Origin: an uncultured Fretibacterium sp. | GTDB taxonomy: Bacteria > Synergistota > Synergistia > Synergistales > Aminobacteriaceae | NCBI GenBank assembly: GCA_937911045.1 | Contig: CALEPX010000085.1 | Span: 1 to 31,824, forward strand | Length of the DNA stretch: 31,824 nt | Direction of reading: 5' to 3' | Part shown: positions 23,014 to 30,603 of the stretch, piece after piece | Numbering within the stretch: the stretch's first letter is position 1 | How the letters are laid out: every line of letters starts with the position of its first letter | Program-made: the position numbers and the translations under genes | Notes under the pieces: model-generated | What the model was told of the DNA's origin: nothing | What the model saw: the letters and a program-made list of their open reading frames with translations, nothing else | Databases searched by the model: none

Positions 23014-23970
23014 ATGAGTAAAAAAGTTTTTGTTACGCGACTTTTGCCGCCTGACGTTATGAATGCGTTGGGGGAAATTTGCGATTATGACGCTAATACT
23101 GAAGAACGATTTTTGACGCGCGATGAGTTGCTCGATGTTGTGAAAAATTACGAAGCTGTTGCGTGTATGCTTGATGACAAGATTGACGCCGAAATAATCA
23201 ATGCCGCGAATACGAACCTGAAAATTTTCGCGAACTTTGCTGTAGGATTTAATAATATCGACGTGAAAGCTGCGAAATCCAGAAATATTTTCGTGACGAA
23301 TACTCCGGATGTTCTGACAGATGCGACTGCTGATTTAGGAATTGCGCTGTTATTTGCTGCTGCTCGACGAATTACTGAAGGCGATAAATGCGTTCGTGAG
23401 AAAAAATTCGATTGGGCTCATCAGAAATTATGGGCGTTTGACATCACCGGAAAAACTTTGGGAATAATCGGCTCTGGCAGAATCGGCGCGAATTTCGGGC
23501 GGAAACTTGCGTTAGGCTTCGGCATGAAAGTGTTGTATCACGGGCATCATAATTCAACGGAACTCGATAACGTTGGCGGAAAATTTGTCGGGCTTGACGA
23601 GTTGCTGAAAAATTCGGATTTCATTTCGCTTCACGTGCCGCTGACTCCGGAGACGAAACACTTAATCGCTGCGAAAGAATTTGCCATGATGAAGAAGACT
23701 GCGATTCTGATTAACACTGCGAGAGGTCCTGTAGTTGATGAGAACGCACTGATCGACGCGCTGAAAAATCACGAAATCGCTGCTGCAGGTCTCGATGTTT
23801 ACGACAACGAACCGAATATTAATCCGGAATTTCTGACGCTTGAGAACGCTGTATTAATGCCTCACGTTGGCTCACTCACTCCCGAAACTCGAAACGCAAT
23901 GGGAATGATGGTCGTGAAAAATATCGAAGCTGCTTTGAAGGGCGAAAATCCTCCGAATGCTGTTAATTAA
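23014..23970 (+). CDS. D-isomer-specific 2-hydroxyacid dehydrogenase (glyoxylate/hydroxypyruvate reductase type)
   Basis: This NAD(P)H-dependent cytosolic reductase of the GyaR/GhrB group has 318 residues. The substrate/catalytic domain begins KVFVTRLLPPDVM, and the nucleotide-binding domain has LGIIGSGRIGANFGRKL. The catalytic residues are all present: Arg237 in NTARGPVVDE, Glu266 in DVYDNEP, and His284 in MPHVGS. The NTPDVLTDATADL segment is typical of glyoxylate reductases. The last helix reads ALKGENPPNAVN, as in GyaR. Its 3' end overlaps nnrD by 14 bases. Exact substrate preference among glyoxylate, hydroxypyruvate and related 2-oxoacids cannot be told. Confidence 0.92.
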   Translation: MSKKVFVTRLLPPDVMNALGEICDYDANTEERFLTRDELLDVVKNYEAVACMLDDKIDAEIINAANTNLKIFANFAVGFNNIDVKAAKSRNIFVTNTPDVLTDATADLGIALLFAAARRITEGDKCVREKKFDWAHQKLWAFDITGKTLGIIGSGRIGANFGRKLALGFGMKVLYHGHHNSTELDNVGGKFVGLDELLKNSDFISLHVPLTPETKHLIAAKEFAMMKKTAILINTARGPVVDENALIDALKNHEIAAAGLDVYDNEPNINPEFLTLENAVLMPHVGSLTPETRNAMGMMVVKNIEAALKGENPPNAVN

Positions 23971-24799
23971 GAACTTGTTGCCGTCACGCTCGTCTGAAAT
24001 GCACAAGGGCGATCGTGGCAGATTGTTAGTCGCAGGCGGCTCGAAGCATTACACGGGTGCGCCTGCGTTAAGTTGTTTGTCGGCGTTGAGGACCGGTGCA
24101 GGAGTTGTTACGCTGCTGTCGAATAATTTTGCGTGTGAAGCGTGTGCGGCGAAATTTCCGGAGATTGTTTACGAGATTGAAGACGACAAAGCTAAATGGC
24201 ATGATTACGTTCTGAGTGCGAAAAATAATTCTCACGCGATGATTGCCGGAATGGGTCTTGAACGTTCGGAAAATGCCCGGGAATTTATCGTGAAAATCTG
24301 GGAAAATTACCCGCGAAAAATTTTGATTGACGGCGACGGATTATTCGCGCTTGCTGAAAATTCTTCGAGGCTGGAATTGCGCAAAGATTCCGTAATAACG
24401 CCTCATGAGGGAGAAGCTGCCAGATTATTGCGAATCACTCCGGAAGAAATCCACGCTAATCGTGAAGCTGCTGTTATCGAACTTGCGAGAAAATGGGGCT
24501 GTGCGGTTTTGAAAGGACACGTCACGCTGATTAAGACTTGGGATTGCGATGAAATTTTTCGCGTGAATTACGGTGGTGCTGAATTGTCAGTTCCGGGATC
24601 TGGCGATGTTTTGGCAGGCTGTATCGGAGCGTTTCTGGCGATGGGGCTTGAACCGGTTAAAGCTGCGTATTTGGGCGCGAGTGTTCACGGAATGTCCGGT
24701 GATTTGCTTCGGAAAAAATTCGGGCTTGATGGCGTGTTAGCTTCGGAAATTGCGAATAATATTCGGATTGTTATAAATAATCTCAGGAGAAATTCATGA
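23957..24799 (+). CDS. nnrD: ADP-dependent NAD(P)H-hydrate dehydratase
   Basis: NnrD repairs hydrated, inactive NADHX/NADPHX back to NADH/NADPH using ADP. The 280-residue ribokinase-fold protein shows KGDRGRLLVAGGSKHYTGAP (about 18-37), ALRTGAGVVTL, LIDGDGLFAL, VITPHEGEAARLL, AVLKGHVTLI and VPGSGDVLAG with catalytic Asp217. Only the dehydratase domain is present; the NnrE epimerase domain fused to it in many bacteria is absent here and not adjacent. The ATG lies within the last codons of the dehydrogenase gene, giving a 14-base overlap. The stop overlaps the next gene in ATGA. Confidence 0.94.
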   Translation: MLLIKNLLPSRSSEMHKGDRGRLLVAGGSKHYTGAPALSCLSALRTGAGVVTLLSNNFACEACAAKFPEIVYEIEDDKAKWHDYVLSAKNNSHAMIAGMGLERSENAREFIVKIWENYPRKILIDGDGLFALAENSSRLELRKDSVITPHEGEAARLLRITPEEIHANREAAVIELARKWGCAVLKGHVTLIKTWDCDEIFRVNYGGAELSVPGSGDVLAGCIGAFLAMGLEPVKAAYLGASVHGMSGDLLRKKFGLDGVLASEIANNIRIVINNLRRNS

Positions 24800-25056
24800 A
24801 TACACGTTCGAAACGTAAGCGCGTTGATTGGGACGCGGAAATCAGGAAAACAGAGAATATCAGGCGCAGAGGGATCATGATGAGTATCGTGAGTTTTGCT
24901 TCTGCGTGTGCGTTTATATTCGGGATAAGCAAATTCTCGGGTCAGGAGTTTGAGCTGCCGCGGAAAATTATCTCGCTGGTGATTGTGAGCGTGTTATTCA
25001 TCGCGTCGGCGGCAATTTTCGTTGCAATCAGGAAGCGTCGAAAGAATCATGACTAG
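24796..25056 (+). CDS. Small two-helix membrane protein, function unknown
   Basis: I do not recognise this 86-residue protein. A basic cytoplasmic N-terminus (MNTRSKRKRVDWDAEIRK, about 1-26) precedes hydrophobic segments at about 27-45 and 58-78, with a basic end (RKRRKNHD). The charge pattern puts both termini in the cytoplasm, making a hairpin in the membrane. It overlaps nnrD by 4 bases (ATGA) and tsaE by 8, so it is tightly built into the operon and surely translated with it. AGGAG sits 7 bases upstream of the ATG. Nothing suggests a toxin or a secreted peptide. The gene may be lineage-specific. Confidence 0.75.
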   Translation: MNTRSKRKRVDWDAEIRKTENIRRRGIMMSIVSFASACAFIFGISKFSGQEFELPRKIISLVIVSVLFIASAAIFVAIRKRRKNHD

Positions 25057-25510
25057 CAAATTCGTGACAAATTCTGTTTCCGAAACTCGCGCTCTCGGTG
25101 AAAAATTTGGCTCTGCAATTAAGAATCTCGATTCGGGAATTGTTATCTTGATGTTCGGTGATTTGGGAACTGGCAAGACTGTTTTCGTTAAGGGTGTCGG
25201 CGAATCGCTGGGAGTTTCCGGAGTTCGCAGCCCGTCGTTCACGCTTGTAAATGAGTACGAATGTGAGAATCACAAATTTCTGATTCACGCGGACTTGTAC
25301 AGGCTGGAAAATTTTTCGCAGATTTCGTCACTTGGTCTTGAAGAGTACGAGAATGATTTCCTGTTTATCGAATGGTCCGAGAGATTGCAAAGTTTTGCTG
25401 AGAGATTCGGCGAGAATGTTGTCCGGATATGTTTTGAAAGCCTGAGTGAGAATCAGCGCGTGATAGAGATTATTTGCGAAAATTCGCGATTGTGCGAGAA
25501 ATTATCATGA
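25049..25510 (+). CDS. tsaE: tRNA t6A threonylcarbamoyladenosine biosynthesis ATPase TsaE
   Basis: TsaE is the ATPase subunit that works with TsaB and TsaD to place the t6A modification on tRNAs decoding ANN codons. The 153-residue protein has Walker A GDLGTGKT at 37-44 and RSPSFTLVNEYE, HADLYRLE and LFIEWSERL, matching the YjeE family. I chose the ATG at 25049, which gives MTSKFVTNSV and a normal length; a TTG upstream at 25022 would add nine residues without a ribosome-binding site. The stop TGA at 25508-25510 overlaps an ATG that begins a 19-codon false start created by a local duplication. tsaD is not in the window. Confidence 0.93.
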   Translation: MTSKFVTNSVSETRALGEKFGSAIKNLDSGIVILMFGDLGTGKTVFVKGVGESLGVSGVRSPSFTLVNEYECENHKFLIHADLYRLENFSQISSLGLEEYENDFLFIEWSERLQSFAERFGENVVRICFESLSENQRVIEIICENSRLCEKLS

Positions 25511-25625
25511 GCATGAGTGAGAAAGCTGTTTTGGCGATAGATTGCGGTTTTAGCGCGATTGTGTGAGAAATTATCATGAGGGTTATCATGAGTGAGAAAG
25601 CTGTTTTGGCGATAGATTGCAGTTT
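25485..25625 (+). repeat. Nested tandem duplication across the tsaE/tsaB junction
   Basis: A 66-base unit at 25485-25550 is repeated at 25554-25625. The copies differ by two substitutions (25495/25564, 25546/25621) and six bases that the second copy has gained. That gain comes from a second, inner duplication of TTATCATGAG, at 25571-25580 and 25583-25592. The unit carries the last codons of tsaE (RLCEKLS and stop) and the first codons of tsaB (MSEKAVLAIDC). Only the second copy leads into the full tsaB. Confidence 0.95.
25507..25566 (+). pseudogene. 19-codon remnant of the tsaB 5' end left by the duplication
   Basis: From the ATG that overlaps the tsaE stop, a frame of 19 codons reads MSMSEKAVLAIDCGFSAIV and ends at TGA. 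Its first part equals the real TsaB N-terminus, and the last codons run into the second repeat copy. Ribosomes finishing tsaE could start here, stop at 25566 and then restart on tsaB 9 to 21 bases on. It is more likely a duplication scar than a functional peptide. Confidence 0.75.
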
Positions 25626-26214
25626 GAGAAAAACCGGCGTTGCGATTTGCGATTCTTCGGGGAAAATACTTGCGAAAGATCAGCAGGATTTAGGACGCTC
25701 GCAAGCTCTGGAACTTCCGTTTATGGCTGAGCGAGTTTTGAAAAATTCCGGAATTTCTTGGGAAAATATTTCTCACGTTGCAGTTACGAATGGTCCGGGA
25801 TATTTCACTGGAATCAGAGTTGGCGCAGCGTATGCTTCTGGAGTTGCGTTTGCGTTGGGAGCGAAAATGCTGGCGGTTTCGTCGCTTGATGTTCTTGGGA
25901 GATCGTTCGGATCAGACGGGAAATTTCTGACGATGGTTTATGCCGGGCACGGATTCGTTTACGCCTCGGCTGAGAATTTGCGTGAGGGAGAGTACTCGCA
26001 TGATGAGATTTTGTCTTGGCTGCGGAAACATGACGTGAAGAATATTATTTCGGACGATCCTGCGCGATTAAATCCGGAGCTGAATCTGGAAATATTGCGA
26101 GTGAATCCTGATTTAGAATCGTTGTGTGAGATTGCGTGTGAGAATTTTGATGACGCGATTGAGCCGACAGATTTGAAGATTTGTTATTATCGTGCTCCAC
26201 AGGGAGTATTTTAG
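25588..26214 (+). CDS. tsaB: tRNA t6A biosynthesis protein TsaB
   Basis: TsaB (YeaZ) is the ASKHA-fold partner of TsaD in t6A synthesis. The 208-residue protein shows KAVLAIDCSLRKTGVAI (phosphate-1 loop; Cys replaces the more usual Thr/Ser after Asp), VAVTNGPGYFTGIRVG (about 67-82) and AVSSLDVLG, the standard YeaZ motifs. I chose the ATG at 25588 (MSEKAVLAID) because it matches family N-termini; another in-frame ATG at 25576 would add four residues. Both lie in the duplicated segment. No Shine-Dalgarno of quality is visible, so initiation may rely on coupling with tsaE translation. No rimI or tsaD follows. Confidence 0.92.
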   Translation: MSEKAVLAIDCSLRKTGVAICDSSGKILAKDQQDLGRSQALELPFMAERVLKNSGISWENISHVAVTNGPGYFTGIRVGAAYASGVAFALGAKMLAVSSLDVLGRSFGSDGKFLTMVYAGHGFVYASAENLREGEYSHDEILSWLRKHDVKNIISDDPARLNPELNLEILRVNPDLESLCEIACENFDDAIEPTDLKICYYRAPQGVF

Positions 26215-26228
26215 AAAGGAGATTTGTT

Positions 26229-26753
26229 ATGAACATAGGTATGATTGTTGACGTTGCAGCCGGCTGTTTGCTGGCATTTTTTTTGGCACGAGGTTTGGTT
26301 AAGGGATTTTCCGGCGAGATTATCGGGCTTGTCGGAATGGTCGCGAGTACGTTTTGCGCGTTGGCGTTCATGAATCCTGCCGCGGATTTTGTTCTGAAAT
26401 ATCTGCCGCAGTTTGCGAATAATCAGTCTGTGATTGCGGCTGTATCTGCTGCGGTGATATTCTTGGCTGTGTCGTTAGGATTTTCGCTGCTGAATGTGAT
26501 TTTGTCGTATATCGTTAAGGCTGCGAATTTGTCGTTTCTGGATCATGCGCTGGGACTTGTCACCGGAACTTTGAAGACTGCGTGCATAATATTATTTATC
26601 TACGGAATTTTCGTGGTGTTCCCGGGTTTTCCAAGAGACTGGATGAAAGAAAGCTACACGATGCGTGGTGCGGAAATTATTTTCCCGTATGCGCGTGACT
26701 TTTTGCAGGATTACGGGATTATTGACTTCGACGCATTAATCAGGAAAAGATAA
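26229..26753 (+). CDS. CvpA family membrane protein
   Basis: The 174-residue membrane protein has about four hydrophobic helices (near 5-25, 28-50, 65-90 and 100-125) and a soluble C-terminal tail. VDVAAGCLLAFFLARGLVKGFSGEIIGLVGMVAS is the typical N-terminal CvpA signature, and a charged or polar loop follows the second helix. CvpA proteins are linked to colicin V production and to envelope homeostasis; the molecular role is unresolved. AAAGGAG lies 8 bases before the ATG at 26229, decisive against an upstream TTG-type start inside tsaB. mutS2 starts 1 base after its stop, a widespread cvpA-mutS2 pairing. Confidence 0.87.
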   Translation: MNIGMIVDVAAGCLLAFFLARGLVKGFSGEIIGLVGMVASTFCALAFMNPAADFVLKYLPQFANNQSVIAAVSAAVIFLAVSLGFSLLNVILSYIVKAANLSFLDHALGLVTGTLKTACIILFIYGIFVVFPGFPRDWMKESYTMRGAEIIFPYARDFLQDYGIIDFDALIRKR

Positions 26754-26754
26754 C

Positions 26755-29121
26755 ATGCAAATATCAGACGGTGTTGCGGAAATTCTCGAACTTGATAAAA
26801 ATCTCGCGGTGTTTCTCATGAATCTCAGCGGCGAACCCGGCGAGAAAATTCTCAAATCCCTGAAACCTGCTGAAAATTTCGGGCAATTACAGCGTCGTGA
26901 AAAATTATTGCGTGAATGGCTCGATTACACGGATCATAACGGAAGGCTGAATTTGAATCTCGGGCTTGAACTGGTGAGTTCGTCGTTCGGAGCAGCGAAA
27001 CGCAGCGGTATTTTGTCGGGTCAGGAGCTTCTGAAAGTTCGGGCGTTATTAACCTGCGCGAAAAATCTTCGTGAGAAATTGCCCGGTCTTGAGAATTACA
27101 AGCTGATTGATAATCTTTGTCACGGCATCAGGGATTTTTCACCGGAACTCGAAGCTCTGAACGTTATCGAGGATTCCGGAAGATTGGCGGATTCAGCGTC
27201 ACCGAAATTACTCGATTTGCGTCAGGAACTTGAGAATCTTAAGCGCAACGGCAGGCGAATCGCTCAGAAAATTTTTGAAGATCCGGATTCTGCGAACATG
27301 TTACAGGAACGTACTCTTTCGTGGCGAGATGGAAGATTTCTTGTGCTGGTTCGTCAGGAATATATAAATCGTTTCCCGGGACTTGCGTTTGAGAGATCGG
27401 CTTCGGGAAATTCGGTTTACATGGAACCGAGAAGCCTGTCGAATATTAATAATAATCTAATCGTGAAATCCCGCGATGAACGTGACGAGGAACAGCGAAT
27501 ATTATCTGAGATTACGCACAAGATTCTTTCACGGGAGAACGCGATTTTGAATGCTGAGAGAATTATCGGGACGTTTGACCTGTTATGCGTGTGTGATTTT
27601 ATGGTGCGCGATAAAAAATGGCTGATCCCGGAATTGAGCAATCGCAAATTCTTCAGGCTGGTCGGAGCGAAACACCCGATGTTATCCGAGCGTGCTGTGC
27701 CGATTGATGCGTCGTGCGGAGAAAATTTCACGTCACTTGTTATTACGGGTCCGAATACAGGCGGAAAAACTGTCGCGTTGAAAACTATCGGAGTTCTCGT
27801 GATAATCGCGTGGTTAGGATTGCCTATTTCTGCGCGTGATGGAAGTGTAATCGGAAATTTCGATAATATTTTCGCGGACATCGGCGACGAACAGAGCATT
27901 GAGCAAAATTTATCTACGTTCAGTTCACATTTGCGCAAGATAATATTTATCCTGAAGAACGCTACGGATTCATCGTTAGTGTTGCTTGACGAGCTGGGTT
28001 CAGGCACAGATCCTCAGGAGGGCGCGGCGTTAGGAATTGCTATTCTCGAAACGTTGAAAGATTCCGGCTGTTTGACAATCGCGAACACGCATCATAATCC
28101 GATTAAGCAATACGCTCTCACAACTCACGGCGTAGAAACTGCTAGCGTAGAATTTGACGTGAATAATTTGCAGCCGACGTATAAATTATTAATGGGAGTT
28201 CCCGGACGCAGCAACGCATTATTAATCGCAAAACGCTACGGAATGCCCGAAAAAGTTCTCAAACTCGCACAATGTTCACTCGATGAGCGCGAAATCACGT
28301 CTGAAGATATTATCAGCGAATTGAACGAACGTAAAGCAGCTCTGGATATTCAGGAGAAAAAATTCTACGAGACAATGCGTGAGGCTGAGGATTTGAAACA
28401 AACTTATCAGGCACGTGTAGCGGAAATTGATTTGCAACGTGACAAAATAATGGAAGCTGCTGATCGTCGTGCTGAACGAGTAATCTCACATGCCGAAGAA
28501 ACTTCACGGGATATGCTTCGGGAACTTGAGGAAACTGCCAGAGTTACGGCGCGTCAAAGTCTGGATCATCGTCGAACTCAGTTAAAGCGGTTGCGCGGAG
28601 AAATTGATTCTCGTCGTGGAAAAAGAATCAAGCGTGAGATCGAAAATGCTCCGAAGCCATTCGTTGTTGAACCCGGAGTTACAGCACAAGTCGCAGGCAG
28701 TAATCTTGTCGGCTTAGTCGAGGAAGTCAAGAACGGTAAAGCTTATATGCTGGCAGGCGCAATGCACTTGGAAGTTCCGGTTGAGCAATTAATCGCAACG
28801 GATAAGAAAGCTAAAGTCGCAATTCCTGCATCAAGTCTCGAAGATTTGGACAAGAGATTAACGCAATCAGAGAGTGTTCCGCCGTCAATAATGGTTCGCG
28901 GAATGTACGTCGGAGAAGCTATGCCGTTGGTCGAGAATTATCTGGATCGTGCGTACAGAACCGGTCACTCGATTGTCACGATAATTCACGGACGTGGTGA
29001 GGGAATTTTGCGTCGGGAAGTTCATGCGTTATGCGCGCGTTTGAAGTACGTGAAGGAATTTCGTTTGGGCGGCGAAGGTGAGGGCGGATTTGGTGTAACG
29101 GTCGTTACGTTCAAAAAATAG
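26755..29121 (+). CDS. mutS2: Endonuclease MutS2 with Smr domain
   Basis: MutS2 is a MutS-related ATPase-nuclease proposed to act in suppressing recombination or in ribosome rescue. The 788 residues contain a MutS core and ATPase: GPNTGGKT Walker A at 332-339, LLDELGSGTDPQEG with Asp412/Glu413, and NTHHNPIKQYA. A long charged coiled coil (about 510-625) follows. The C-terminal Smr domain (about 705-788) has HGRGEGILR with His745. There is no N-terminal mismatch-recognition domain, as expected for MutS2. The ATG follows the CvpA stop after 1 base, with AGGAAAAG before it. Length is normal (about 780). Confidence 0.95.
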   Translation: MQISDGVAEILELDKNLAVFLMNLSGEPGEKILKSLKPAENFGQLQRREKLLREWLDYTDHNGRLNLNLGLELVSSSFGAAKRSGILSGQELLKVRALLTCAKNLREKLPGLENYKLIDNLCHGIRDFSPELEALNVIEDSGRLADSASPKLLDLRQELENLKRNGRRIAQKIFEDPDSANMLQERTLSWRDGRFLVLVRQEYINRFPGLAFERSASGNSVYMEPRSLSNINNNLIVKSRDERDEEQRILSEITHKILSRENAILNAERIIGTFDLLCVCDFMVRDKKWLIPELSNRKFFRLVGAKHPMLSERAVPIDASCGENFTSLVITGPNTGGKTVALKTIGVLVIIAWLGLPISARDGSVIGNFDNIFADIGDEQSIEQNLSTFSSHLRKIIFILKNATDSSLVLLDELGSGTDPQEGAALGIAILETLKDSGCLTIANTHHNPIKQYALTTHGVETASVEFDVNNLQPTYKLLMGVPGRSNALLIAKRYGMPEKVLKLAQCSLDEREITSEDIISELNERKAALDIQEKKFYETMREAEDLKQTYQARVAEIDLQRDKIMEAADRRAERVISHAEETSRDMLRELEETARVTARQSLDHRRTQLKRLRGEIDSRRGKRIKREIENAPKPFVVEPGVTAQVAGSNLVGLVEEVKNGKAYMLAGAMHLEVPVEQLIATDKKAKVAIPASSLEDLDKRLTQSESVPPSIMVRGMYVGEAMPLVENYLDRAYRTGHSIVTIIHGRGEGILRREVHALCARLKYVKEFRLGGEGEGGFGVTVVTFKK

Positions 29122-29131
29122 CTTTTTACGT

Positions 29132-29137
29132 TATAAT
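29132..29137 (+). promoter_or_regulatory. Candidate -10 box for the pycB-like gene
   Basis: A perfect TATAAT lies 38 bases before the start codon in the 53-base gap after mutS2, with TTCAAA at 29110-29115 (16 bases upstream, 4 of 6) as a possible -35. AGGAGG follows at 29162-29167. No terminator hairpin separates it from mutS2, so it could be an internal operon promoter. Confidence 0.4.
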
Positions 29138-29174
29138 TTACACATAATACAAAATATTTTCAGGAGGTTTTGAT

Positions 29175-30572
29175 ATGTCAGGAGAAAGAAAAGTTCGTAT
29201 AACTGAAACTGCTCTGCGTGATGCTCATCAGTCTTTGATTGCGACGAGAATGTCAACGAATGATATGCTGCCTATACTCGACAAAATGGACGAAGCTGGT
29301 TATTGGGCGTTAGAAATGTGGGGCGGTGCTACGTTTGATAGCGCGATGCGTTTCTTAGATGAAGATCCGTGGGAGCGTTTGAGATTGATTCGCGCAAGAA
29401 TCAAGAATGCTAAATTGCAGATGTTATTACGCGGTCAGAACTTGGTCGGTTATAGACATTATGCTGATGACGTTGTGCGTGAGTTCGTAAAGCGTGCTGT
29501 TGGAAACGGAATTGATATTATCAGGTGCTTTGACGCTCTGAATGACTTGAGAAACGTTGAGATTGCAGCGGATCAGGTTAAGAAAGAGGGCGCGCATTTA
29601 CAGCTGTGCATAAGTTACACGATCTCACCGGTTCATACGCTCGAAGCTTTTGCGGACATGGCGAAGAAAATGACGGATATGGGTGCGGATTCGATTGCGA
29701 TTAAAGATATGGCAGGCTTGATTAATCCGGTCGATTGCATAAAACTCGTGAAAGCGATCAAAGCCAAGACGAACGTGCCACTGGAACTTCACAGCCATTA
29801 CACGACGGGACTTGCCAGCATGGTTTATTTCGCGGGGATCGAAGCTGGAGCGGATATTATCGACACGGCAATATCACCGTTCGCTCTCGGAACAAGTCAG
29901 CCGCCGACTGAATCAATGGTTGCAGCACTCTCCGGCAGTGAATGGGACACCGGAATCGATATTGAGAAACTGCTGCCGATTTGCGAGCATTTCAAGAAAG
30001 TTCGCGAAAAATACAAGAAGCTTTTACCCGAAATCGCTGGCGTTAATATTAATATTCTGCGCTATCAAATCCCGGGCGGAATGTACTCGAACATGGTCAA
30101 TCAGTTGAAAGAAATGAACGCCTCGGACAAACTCGAAGACGTTTTGAAAGAAGTTCCGGTTGTGCGTGAAGCAATGGGTTATCCTCCGTTGGTTACACCG
30201 AGCAGCCAGATGGTCGGAACTCAGGCGACGTTGAATGTTTTGCGCGGACGCTGGAAGATATTCCCGAAAGAGATTCGCCAGTATTTCCTGGGTTATTACG
30301 GAATGCCGCCTGCGCCAGTCGATCCGGAAGTTCAGAAATTAGCGATTGGCAAAGAAGAGCCTATCACGTGCAGACCCGGCGAGAAAATCGTTCCCGAAAT
30401 GGAACAGGCTCGCAAAGACGCTCAGCCATGGATGACAGAACCTGAAGATGCGCTGACTTGGATCATGTTCCCGCAAGTTGCGAAAGATTTCCTGCCGAAA
30501 AAATACGCGAAAGTTAATAAACGTGACACGGGACTTCAGGAACAGGCAGATCCGGCAGCTTATCCGGCATAA
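29175..30572 (+). CDS. Carboxyltransferase subunit (pyruvate carboxylase subunit B / oxaloacetate decarboxylase alpha type), no biotin domain
   Basis: This cytosolic carboxyltransferase of the PycB/OadA family exchanges a carboxyl group between biotin and pyruvate/oxaloacetate. The 465 residues show ETALRDAHQS at 11-20, WEMWGG-type ALEMWGGATFD near 46, DALNDLRN, SIAIKDMAGL with the catalytic Lys177, and the metal ligands His206 and His208 in ELHSHYTTG. QIPGGMYSNM and the conserved PYC tail (GYPPLVTPSSQ, FPKEIRQYFLGYYG) follow. The usual C-terminal biotinyl domain with its AMKM lysine is missing: the protein ends in a Lys/Glu-rich tail. A separate biotin carrier is therefore expected elsewhere. 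AGGAGG precedes the ATG by 7 bases. The direction in vivo, carboxylation or decarboxylation, cannot be told. Confidence 0.92.
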   Translation: MSGERKVRITETALRDAHQSLIATRMSTNDMLPILDKMDEAGYWALEMWGGATFDSAMRFLDEDPWERLRLIRARIKNAKLQMLLRGQNLVGYRHYADDVVREFVKRAVGNGIDIIRCFDALNDLRNVEIAADQVKKEGAHLQLCISYTISPVHTLEAFADMAKKMTDMGADSIAIKDMAGLINPVDCIKLVKAIKAKTNVPLELHSHYTTGLASMVYFAGIEAGADIIDTAISPFALGTSQPPTESMVAALSGSEWDTGIDIEKLLPICEHFKKVREKYKKLLPEIAGVNINILRYQIPGGMYSNMVNQLKEMNASDKLEDVLKEVPVVREAMGYPPLVTPSSQMVGTQATLNVLRGRWKIFPKEIRQYFLGYYGMPPAPVDPEVQKLAIGKEEPITCRPGEKIVPEMEQARKDAQPWMTEPEDALTWIMFPQVAKDFLPKKYAKVNKRDTGLQEQADPAAYPA

Positions 30573-30581
30573 TGCGAAAAT

Positions 30582-30603
30582 TTAATGGAAATTAATGGAA
30601 ATT
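30582..30603 (+). repeat. 10-base tandem duplication over the phoH start codon
   Basis: TTAATGGAAA occurs at 30582-30591 and again at 30592-30601, followed by TT. Each copy contains an ATG: the one at 30585 opens a frame that stops after ten codons, and the one at 30595 starts phoH. No Shine-Dalgarno is apparent; GGAA in the first copy lies 5 bases before the real ATG and may serve. Confidence 0.85.
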
